Positions 13,020 through 18,273 of a stretch of 18,273 nt of DNA are shown one piece after another (position 1 is the first letter of the stretch; each line of letters begins with the position of its first letter). Below the pieces are notes generated by a model. That model worked only from the letters and a program-made list of their open reading frames with translations. It had not been told where the DNA came from and made no database searches. Source of the stretch: SIG440 sp045580025 (GTDB lineage Bacteria > Bacillota > Clostridia > Monoglobales > Monoglobaceae); the NCBI GenBank assembly GCA_045580025.1, contig JAZNNB010000014.1, forward strand, positions 1-18,273, written 5' to 3'. Both the position numbers and the translations under genes were made by a program.

Positions 13020-15638
13020 ATGAAAAAAATGGGATTAAATGAAATAAGAGAAAAATATCTTTCGTTTTTTGAGTCAAAGGACTGTCTCAGACTTGACAGT
13101 TTTTCGCTTGTGCCGAAAAACGATGCAAGCTTGCTTCTTATCAATTCGGGTATGGCACCTATGAAAAAATGGTTTACCGGTGCGGAAATTCCTCCAAGGA
13201 AGAGGGTTACCACCTGCCAGAAGTGTATCAGAACTCCTGATATCGAATGCGTGGGAAAAACCGCAAGACACGGCACTTTCTTTGAAATGCTGGGAAACTT
13301 CTCGTTTGGTGATTATTTCAAGCGGGAAGCAATCAGCTGGGCGTGGGAATTTCTTACAAAGGTTATGGAAATCCCCGAGGATATTCTTTGGATTACCGTT
13401 TATGAAGAGGATGACGAGGCAAGGGATATCTGGGTGAACGAAATTGGTGTTTCTCCTGAGCGAGTTGTGAAAATGGGCAAGGAAGACAACTTCTGGGAAC
13501 ACGGCACAGGACCTTGTGGCCCCTGCTCTGAAATTCACGTTGACCGCGGTGCTGACTGGGGCTGCGGAAAGCCTGACTGCAAGCTTGGTTGTGACTGTGA
13601 CCGTTTTATGGAAGTTTGGAACTTGGTGTTTACCCAGTTTGACAAGGACGAGGACGGAAATTATAACCGCCTGGCAAACCCCAACATTGACACAGGTATG
13701 GGCCTTGAAAGACTTGCTTGTATTATGCAGGGGGTTGGAAATCTTTTTGAGGTTGACACCGTTCAAAGCACAATGAAGAATATCTGCCGCATTGCTGGAG
13801 CAGAGTATAAGGATGATGAAAAGACGGACGTTTCACTCCGTGTTATAACCGACCACATAAGAAGCACTGTTATGATGGTCTCTGATGGTGTTATTCCGTC
13901 AAACGAGGGACGTGGTTATGTTTTAAGAAGACTTCTTCGCCGTGCTGCTCGTCACGGAAGATTGCTTGGCATCAAGGGTGAATTCCTTTATACCGTTGCC
14001 GATACCGTTATTGATGAGTCAAAGAGTGCATATCCCGAGCTTGACGAAAAGCGTGATTATATTAAAAAGGTTGTAAAGATCGAAGAAGAAAAGTTCTCAA
14101 GAACCATTGAAGACGGACTTTCAATTCTTAACACATATATTGAAGAAACAAAGAAAAACGGCAAAGCTGTTCTTGCCGGCGAGGACGCATTCAAGCTAAA
14201 CGATACTTATGGCTTCCCCATTGATTTGACAGTTGAAATCTGTGAGGAGCAGGGTATAACTGTTGACCGTGAGGGATTTGATGCGGCGCTTAAAACACAA
14301 AAAGAGACTGCAAGAAAAAACCGCAAGGACGGCTCCAGCTGGGACGATGACAGTGCGGTGAACATCAAGGCAGAGCCTACAAGCTTTGTGGGATATGATT
14401 CACTCACTGCAGAGAGCGAAATTGTGGGAATCGTGTCAGAAAATGCTGAGGTAGACGCTCTTGGTGCAGGGGATGAGGGCATCGCCATTGTGAAAAATTC
14501 ACCTTTCTATGCTGAAATGGGTGGACAGGCAGGCGACATTGGATGCATCGAAACAGCCAACGGCAAGGCAAAGGTCGTTGACACAAAGAAAAACGGCGAT
14601 GGTGTTTATTTCCACATTGTAAAGGTTGAGGAAGGCTCAATATCAAAGGGCGATATGGCAACTCTTTCGGTTTGCAAAAAGAACCGTGCTGCGATTTGCC
14701 GCAACCATTCAACCACACATCTGCTCCACAAGGCACTGAAAGAGGTCCTTGGCACACACGTGGCACAGGCTGGCTCTGAGGTTACTGCAAAGCGTCTCCG
14801 CTTTGACTTTTCACATTTTGAGGCAATGACAACCGATGAAATCAAAGCGGTTGAAGAAAAGGTTAATGAGGCAATTCTTGATGCACTTCCCATAACCGTT
14901 GAGGAGCTTGCTATTGACGAAGCGAAGAAGCTTGGTGCAACAGCACAGTTCGGTGAAAAATACGGCGATACCGTAAGGGTCGTTTCAATGGGCGATTATT
15001 CCATTGAGTTCTGCGGCGGAACGCATCTTTCTAACACTGCTCAGGCAGGTCTTTTCAAAATCATTTCTGAAAGCGGTGTTGCTGCAGGCGTAAGAAGAAT
15101 TGAAGCGGTGACCGGTATTGGTGTTTATGAACAGTTGATTGATGCGAAAGATACTATTGTTAGGCTTGCAGATACTTTGAAGGGCGGCGTTCACGACGTT
15201 TTGACAAAGGCTCAGTTGGTGATGGACGAAAACAAAAACTTAAAGCGTGAGCTTGAAAGCATAAAGGCAAAGATGGCAAACAGCGGGCTTGATGACCTTC
15301 TTGGCAGTGCCCTTGAGGTTAAGGGAATTAAGGTTATTACCAAGCGTCTTGGTGACGGACTTGATATGAATGCTCTCCGTACTGCAGGCGACAACCTCAA
15401 GGAAAAGGCAGGATGTGCTGTGATTGTTCTGGCGTCGGCTGCTGACGGAAAGGTGAATATTGTGGCTATGGCAACACCCGATGCTGTGAAAGCGGGAGCA
15501 CATGCAGGAAACATAATCCGCGAGGTAGCAAAGATTTGCGGCGGCGGTGGCGGCGGAAAGCCGGACAGCGCTCAGGCAGGCGGCAAGGATGCGTCAAAGA
15601 TTGAAGAGGCGCTTGAAGTGGTAAAAACCTTGATTTAA
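13020..15638 (+). CDS. alaS: Alanine--tRNA ligase
   Basis: This 872-residue protein charges tRNA-Ala and is full length. In order: the class II catalytic domain (LNEIREKYLSFFESKDC, FFEMLGNFSFGDYFKREAI, GTGPCGPCSEIH, TGMGLERLACIMQG); a cysteine-rich insert G-C-G-K-P-D-C-K-L-G-C-D-C-D, common in Firmicutes AlaRS and probably zinc-binding; the tRNA-recognition helical domain; the editing domain with H563-x3-H567 and C665-G-G-T-H669, which hydrolyses mischarged Ser- or Gly-tRNA-Ala; and the C-terminal DHHA1 region ending GGGGGGKPDSAQAGG. The ATG at 13020 follows AGAAAGG by 12 nt. The HIT gene begins 13 nt after its stop codon. Confidence 0.97.
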   Translation: MKKMGLNEIREKYLSFFESKDCLRLDSFSLVPKNDASLLLINSGMAPMKKWFTGAEIPPRKRVTTCQKCIRTPDIECVGKTARHGTFFEMLGNFSFGDYFKREAISWAWEFLTKVMEIPEDILWITVYEEDDEARDIWVNEIGVSPERVVKMGKEDNFWEHGTGPCGPCSEIHVDRGADWGCGKPDCKLGCDCDRFMEVWNLVFTQFDKDEDGNYNRLANPNIDTGMGLERLACIMQGVGNLFEVDTVQSTMKNICRIAGAEYKDDEKTDVSLRVITDHIRSTVMMVSDGVIPSNEGRGYVLRRLLRRAARHGRLLGIKGEFLYTVADTVIDESKSAYPELDEKRDYIKKVVKIEEEKFSRTIEDGLSILNTYIEETKKNGKAVLAGEDAFKLNDTYGFPIDLTVEICEEQGITVDREGFDAALKTQKETARKNRKDGSSWDDDSAVNIKAEPTSFVGYDSLTAESEIVGIVSENAEVDALGAGDEGIAIVKNSPFYAEMGGQAGDIGCIETANGKAKVVDTKKNGDGVYFHIVKVEEGSISKGDMATLSVCKKNRAAICRNHSTTHLLHKALKEVLGTHVAQAGSEVTAKRLRFDFSHFEAMTTDEIKAVEEKVNEAILDALPITVEELAIDEAKKLGATAQFGEKYGDTVRVVSMGDYSIEFCGGTHLSNTAQAGLFKIISESGVAAGVRRIEAVTGIGVYEQLIDAKDTIVRLADTLKGGVHDVLTKAQLVMDENKNLKRELESIKAKMANSGLDDLLGSALEVKGIKVITKRLGDGLDMNALRTAGDNLKEKAGCAVIVLASAADGKVNIVAMATPDAVKAGAHAGNIIREVAKICGGGGGGKPDSAQAGGKDASKIEEALEVVKTLI

Positions 15639-15651
15639 GGAGGAAAACAAA

Positions 15652-15996
15652 ATGGCAGACTGTCTTTTTTGTAAAATAATAGACGGACAAATTCCGTCAA
15701 GCAAGGTTTATGAGGATGAGTTTGTTCTGGCGTTTCGGGACATTGAACCCCAGGCGCCACAGCATATTATTATAATTCCAAAAGAACATATCAAATCAGC
15801 AAACGAAATAACAGCAGAGAATTCTGCGGTTATAGGAAAGATTTTTGAGATTGCAGCGAAGATTGCCAAAGAGCAGGGTTTTGCTGACAAAGGCTTCCGT
15901 GTGGTGAACAACTGCGGTGAAGACGGCGGGCAGACGGTTTCGCACCTACATTTCCATTTGCTTGCAGGAAGAAATCTCGGGTGGCCTCCAGGCTGA
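15652..15996 (+). CDS. HIT family protein (HINT-like nucleotide hydrolase)
   Basis: The 114-residue protein has the histidine-triad motif H98-x-H100-x-H102 in TVSHLHFHLLAG and the N-terminal CLFCKIIDGQIPS, where C4 and C7 are the zinc ligands usual in Hint proteins. Hint enzymes hydrolyse nucleoside phosphoramidates and acyl-adenylates, including aminoacyl-AMP by-products of tRNA synthetases, so its position just 13 nt after alaS may be more than accidental; that link is inference. The RBS AAGGAGG is within the alaS stop region, consistent with co-transcription. Length is normal. Confidence 0.95.
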   Translation: MADCLFCKIIDGQIPSSKVYEDEFVLAFRDIEPQAPQHIIIIPKEHIKSANEITAENSAVIGKIFEIAAKIAKEQGFADKGFRVVNNCGEDGGQTVSHLHFHLLAGRNLGWPPG

Positions 15997-16039
15997 TTGA
16001 TGCTGGATAAATCAAAAATTGGAAGGACGTGAGACATAA

Positions 16040-17395
16040 ATGAAAAAAGATTTTGACAGATATATAGAGGATGTTCTTGAACAGCATAAAAGTTTCAGTG
16101 GCATCCCAAACCATTACTATACTGAATATGGCGTAAAACGAGGTCTTAGAAACCCTGACGGAACAGGTGTCCTTGCGGGGCTTACTGCTATTGGTGAGGT
16201 TCACGGATATGTGCTCGATGAGGGTAATAAAGCACCCATTGAGGGAACACTCCGTTATCGTGGCATTTCAATCGGTGACATTGTTGAAAACTGCCAGAAG
16301 GAAGGTCGCTTTGGCTATGAGGAAGTGGTTTTCCTGCTGCTTTTTGGGCATCTTCCCAAGAAAGAGGAGCTTGAAGCGTTTTCTGCAAGCCTTGCAAAGC
16401 GCCGCACATTGCCCCCGAGTTTTGCTGAGGATATGATACTCAAAGCCCCCAGTAAAAACATTATGAATAAGTTAGCAAGGTCAGTCTTAGCACTTTATTC
16501 TTATGATGATGACCCTGACAACATTTCAACAGAGGCGCTTTTCAGGCAGAGCCTTGAGCTTATTTCGAGATTTCCCACACTGATTGCTTATGCTTATGCA
16601 ACGAAAAGGCATTATTTTGACGGGAAAAGCCTTGTGCTACATAATCCCAAGCCTGAACTTTCTATTGCGGAAAACTTCCTCTATATGATAAGACCAAATC
16701 ATAAGTATACCGAAACCGAAGCAAAGGTTCTTGACCTTGCCCTTATGCTCCACGCAGAGCACGGTGGTGGTAACAACTCGGCTTTTTCAATCAGGGTTTT
16801 GTCTTCAAGTAATACCGATACTTATTCGGCTGTTGCGGCGGCAATCGGTTCATTAAAAGGTCCAAAACACGGCGGTGCCAACCAAAAGACACTTGCTCAG
16901 ATGGCAGAAATGAAAGAAAAATTGAAAGACTGGTCGGATGAAGCGGTATATGATTATCTTTGCAAAATTGTCCGCAAAGAAGTAGGCGACGGCAGCGGTC
17001 TTATTTATGGCATTGGGCATGCGGTTTATACACTTTCTGATCCTCGTGCAGTGCTTTTGAAAGAATGCGCAAGAACACTTTCAAAGGAAATCGGACCTGA
17101 TGCAGAAAAAGAATTCCGGCTTTATGAAGCTATTGAAAGACTGGCGCCCAGGGTTTTTGCTGACTTAAAGGGCATTACTGCACCTATGCCGGCAAACGTT
17201 GACCTTTATTCAGGTTTTGTTTATCAGATGCTTGGCATTCCTGAAGAGCTTTATACTCCCATTTTTGCAATGGCAAGAATTGTGGGATGGTGTGCTCACA
17301 GAATAGAAGAGGTGCTTACAGGCGGAAAGATTATTCGTCCGGCGTACAAGAGCTTTGCAAAAAGACGAGAATATACAAAAATTGATGAAAGATAA
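16040..17395 (+). CDS. Citrate (Si)-synthase / methylcitrate synthase family
   Basis: This 451-residue protein has the citrate synthase fold with all three catalytic residues: H241 in LHAEHGGGNNSAF, H327 in YGIGHAVY and D388 in ANVDLYSGF, with R336 in SDPRAV for carboxylate binding. GPKHGGANQ (residue 277 region) and the C-terminal VGWCAHRIEE are also typical. It condenses acetyl-CoA with oxaloacetate; in a fermentative clostridium this likely feeds 2-oxoglutarate and glutamate synthesis. The N-terminal extension and HAEHGGG variant are common in clostridial homologues. Methylcitrate activity cannot be excluded from sequence alone. It begins 43 nt after the HIT gene, probably in the alaS transcript, with a GGAAGGA-like site upstream. 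No aconitase or isocitrate dehydrogenase gene is adjacent. Confidence 0.93.
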   Translation: MKKDFDRYIEDVLEQHKSFSGIPNHYYTEYGVKRGLRNPDGTGVLAGLTAIGEVHGYVLDEGNKAPIEGTLRYRGISIGDIVENCQKEGRFGYEEVVFLLLFGHLPKKEELEAFSASLAKRRTLPPSFAEDMILKAPSKNIMNKLARSVLALYSYDDDPDNISTEALFRQSLELISRFPTLIAYAYATKRHYFDGKSLVLHNPKPELSIAENFLYMIRPNHKYTETEAKVLDLALMLHAEHGGGNNSAFSIRVLSSSNTDTYSAVAAAIGSLKGPKHGGANQKTLAQMAEMKEKLKDWSDEAVYDYLCKIVRKEVGDGSGLIYGIGHAVYTLSDPRAVLLKECARTLSKEIGPDAEKEFRLYEAIERLAPRVFADLKGITAPMPANVDLYSGFVYQMLGIPEELYTPIFAMARIVGWCAHRIEEVLTGGKIIRPAYKSFAKRREYTKIDER

Positions 17396-17400
17396 AAGAA

Positions 17401-17428
17401 AAACGGTTGCGAAAGCAACCGTCTTTTT
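17401..17428. terminator. Bidirectional terminator between citrate synthase and small gene B
   Basis: ACGGTTGC (17403-17410) pairs perfectly with GCAACCGT (17415-17422) around a GAAA (GNRA) tetraloop, followed by CTTTTT. On the minus strand it is followed by TTTTCTTTT. It ends both the alaS-HIT-citrate synthase unit and the minus-strand small gene B. Confidence 0.85.
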
Positions 17429-17455
17429 GTATTATAAAAGCCTTTGTATTGCAAA

Positions 17456-17629
17456 TTACTCTTCTTCAATATCTTCGTTAAAAGATTCAAGGTCTTCGCC
17501 GTTTGGGAATTCTTCTTCGCACATATCAAGATACATTTCTTCTGCGTTCTGCTGTACTTTTTGAAAGTTTTCTATTGTATCGGTGATGTCACTAAACAGC
17601 TTGTGGTAGAGTTTCTTATAGTCGGGCAT
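17456..17629 (-). CDS. Small acidic protein B (57 aa), DYKK family
   Basis: This small gene has a clear RBS (AAAGGAG, 17644-17638) 8 nt before ATG 17629. The product starts MPDYKKLYHKLFSDITDTIE, continues with a helical, possibly coiled-coil segment (N-F-Q-K-V-Q-Q-N-A-E-E-M-Y), and ends in a strongly acidic tail of about 20 residues, 12 longer than its paralogue. It shares 20 of the first 40 positions with the 45-residue protein at 5918-6055, without gaps. It contains one cysteine and no membrane segment. Both genes sit directly behind a leader RNA of the same design and terminator. An in-frame upstream start near 17725 would run back through the terminator hairpin and is unlikely. Function unknown. 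Confidence 0.8.
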   Translation of the reverse strand: MPDYKKLYHKLFSDITDTIENFQKVQQNAEEMYLDMCEEEFPNGEDLESFNEDIEEE

Positions 17630-17650
17630 GATTTTTTCTCCTTTGCAAAT

Positions 17651-17680
17651 AAAAAAGATGTGCCGCCAAAGCGACACATC
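17651..17680 (-). terminator. Attenuator-type terminator inside leader B
   Basis: On the minus strand GATGTGTCGC (17680-17671) pairs with GCGGCACATC (17666-17657) across a TTTG loop, one T-G wobble, followed by six T residues. It precedes the start codon of small gene B by 21 nt, the same relation as in leader A. Confidence 0.85.
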
Positions 17681-17814
17681 CAAAAAACGTATCACTCTGA
17701 TGGTCTTTCTGCGACAAAACACCATATTTATCCAAACGAGTATAATAAAATCAGAGTTACGCTTTTTACTAAGCGTAACTCATTTGGATAAAAATTATTC
17801 TGATATTTTGTCGC
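17651..17814 (-). ncRNA. Candidate structured leader RNA B (paralogue of leader A)
   Basis: Read on the minus strand, this 164-nt stretch has the same plan as leader A. P1 pairs GCGACAAAA (17814-17806) with TTTTGTCGC (17719-17711), 9 bp perfect and extendable by about three pairs. P2 pairs 17792-17779 with 17740-17727 (14 bp, one wobble). P3 pairs GAGTTACGCT (17781-17772) with AGCGTAACTC (17763-17754). The strand beyond P1, ATCAGAGT-ga-TACG (17701-17688), complements CGTA-ACTCTGAT (17761-17750) within P2. Unlike leader A, that partner overlaps the 3' arm of P3, so the two pairings exclude each other. The RNA ends in a terminator (17680-17651) and the RBS follows within 7 nt. No known riboswitch class was recognised. 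Confidence 0.72.
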
Positions 17815-17820
17815 AAAGCT

Positions 17821-17849
17821 ATTATACCACAATTCTTTTAGAATTACAA
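17821..17849 (-). promoter_or_regulatory. Extended -10 sigma-A promoter of leader RNA B
   Basis: On the minus strand TTGTAA (17849-17844) and TATAAT (17826-17821) are 17 nt apart with TGG before the -10. The predicted start is near 17814, the first base of P1. It matches the leader A promoter at 24 of 29 positions. The spacer holds an AATTCT-aaa-AGAATT inverted repeat not shared with A. Confidence 0.76.
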
Positions 17850-17896
17850 TATATTTTTAAATTTCATGTTTCCTCCCGAACATAAAAACCGAACTT

Positions 17897-18109
17897 TTGA
17901 GGGCCGCCATAGCTGACCTTATCTGTCAGAATATTGATTGGTGTCTTGATATAGATGCTGACAGTATAGCGGATACAAAAGCCATAAAAATTTTTGAGGA
18001 AATTCAAAAGGTCATTCAAAGTGATGCGGATGACTTTGAAAAAATAGAAGAAATCGTTTGTATTTTTGAAAGGAATGAGATTGATGCAGGAGTGTGCCAC
18101 GATTTTTAG
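17897..18109 (+). CDS. Hypothetical small protein (about 70 aa), start uncertain
   Basis: The frame encodes LRAAIADLICQNIDWCLDID, then a helical acidic region (DTKAIKIFEEIQKVIQSDAD), and ends FERNEIDAGVCHDF. The composition looks like a genuine soluble protein, and I have an impression of similar short clostridial proteins ending in C-H-D-F, but cannot name a family. The start is a problem: the frame opens at 17861 after a stop, contains no ATG or GTG before the conserved-looking part, and the only usual candidate is TTG 17897, with no Shine-Dalgarno sequence upstream. Either a weak TTG start is used or the 5' end has decayed. It ends just before a bidirectional terminator shared with rnpB. 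The antisense frame here is a shadow. Confidence 0.5.
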   Translation: MRAAIADLICQNIDWCLDIDADSIADTKAIKIFEEIQKVIQSDADDFEKIEEIVCIFERNEIDAGVCHDF

Positions 18110-18115
18110 ACATAA

Positions 18116-18148
18116 AAAACACCGACCAAGGTCGGTGTTTTCGTTTTT
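18116..18148. terminator. Bidirectional terminator between the small gene and rnpB
   Basis: AAAACACCGACC (18116-18127) is the exact reverse complement of GGTCGGTGTTTT (18130-18141); the hairpin loop is effectively CAAG. T-runs follow on both strands. On the minus strand it lies just beyond the RNase P RNA 3' end. Confidence 0.85.
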
Positions 18149-18155
18149 AAAAGAT

Positions 18156-18273
18156 ATGGCAGACCTGTAAGCCGAGTTCTGTCATTTAAGACGGTCATCT
18201 ATCTAAACCTTGCATCACTGCAAGGCTCAAGCCACCTTCCACGGAGATGCCGGGCAAGCTTTGCCTCCTAATC
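18156..18273 (-). ncRNA. rnpB: RNase P RNA (class A-like), 3' part
   Basis: On the minus strand the sequence contains GGCATCTCCGTGGAAGG near the window edge, TAGATAGATGACCGTC, and the hallmark ACAGAACTCGGCTTACAGG close to the 3' end, followed by TCTGCC, the 3' strand of helix P1. These are conserved landmarks of bacterial RNase P RNA, the ribozyme that removes 5' leaders from precursor tRNAs. About 118 nt of the 3' end are present; the 5' two thirds lies beyond the window. The exact mature 3' end (about 18155-18160) is estimated. A terminator follows at 18141-18116. Confidence 0.93.

Noticed and set aside
17630..17725. Longer N-terminal form of small protein B starting near 17725 (minus)
   Set aside because: It would translate through the terminator hairpin of leader B, while ATG 17629 has a well-placed RBS and aligns with the start of the paralogue.
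17849..17880. GGGAGGAAAC-ATG on the minus strand upstream of promoter B
   Set aside because: A good-looking RBS and ATG lead to only seven codons before a stop, ending inside the -35 region; probably chance or a remnant.
17864..18100. 78-residue minus-strand frame opposite the small gene near rnpB
   Set aside because: It is a shadow of the plus-strand frame; its composition is not protein-like, and it runs into the promoter of leader B.
1..18273. CRISPR array, insertion sequence or prophage
   Set aside because: No regularly spaced repeats, transposase, integrase or terminal inverted repeats were seen anywhere in the window.

Overview
The window looks like a chromosomal stretch from a spore-forming, low-to-moderate GC member of the Clostridia (Firmicutes), possibly a gut Oscillospiraceae- or Christensenellaceae-like lineage; that finer placement is only an impression. 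The reasons are strong AGGAGG-type ribosome binding sites, compact sigma-A promoters, many hairpin-plus-T terminators, and the conserved sporulation/housekeeping cluster yqfC-yqfD-phoH-ybeY-era-yqzL-recO, with ylbJ beside it. No insertion sequence, prophage, CRISPR array or tRNA was seen.

Layout. Positions 1-738 hold the 3' part of a sugar ABC transporter ATPase, followed by a terminator and nagA (N-acetylglucosamine-6-phosphate deacetylase). Positions 2008-4256 carry a promoter and a probable three-gene operon: a YitT-type membrane protein, a TetR regulator and a lipoprotein. purC (own promoter and terminator) and a hypothetical gene follow up to 5653. A structured leader RNA with an attenuator-like terminator then precedes a 45-residue acidic protein (5696-6055). 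On the minus strand, 6081-11685 reads from yqfC down to recO plus a 4Fe-4S protein. ylbJ diverges from yqfC. alaS, a HIT protein and citrate synthase are co-oriented (12911-17395). A second leader RNA and small acidic protein lie on the minus strand (17849-17456). The window ends with a small plus-strand gene and the 3' end of the RNase P RNA gene on the minus strand, sharing a bidirectional terminator.

The most interesting observation is the pair of modules at 5696-6055 (+) and 17849-17456 (-), 11-12 kb apart. Each has a near-identical extended -10 promoter (24 of 29 positions), then a leader of the same length (164 nt from the first base of stem P1 to the end of the T-tract) with the same P1/P2/P3 plan. 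In both, a strand downstream of P1 can pair back inside P2, with the pairs exchanged in a compensatory way between copies. A terminator follows, then at once a strong RBS and a homologous small protein (20 of the first 40 positions identical). I could not match the RNA to any riboswitch class I know, so it is a candidate undescribed cis-regulatory or small RNA family linked to a small acidic protein family.
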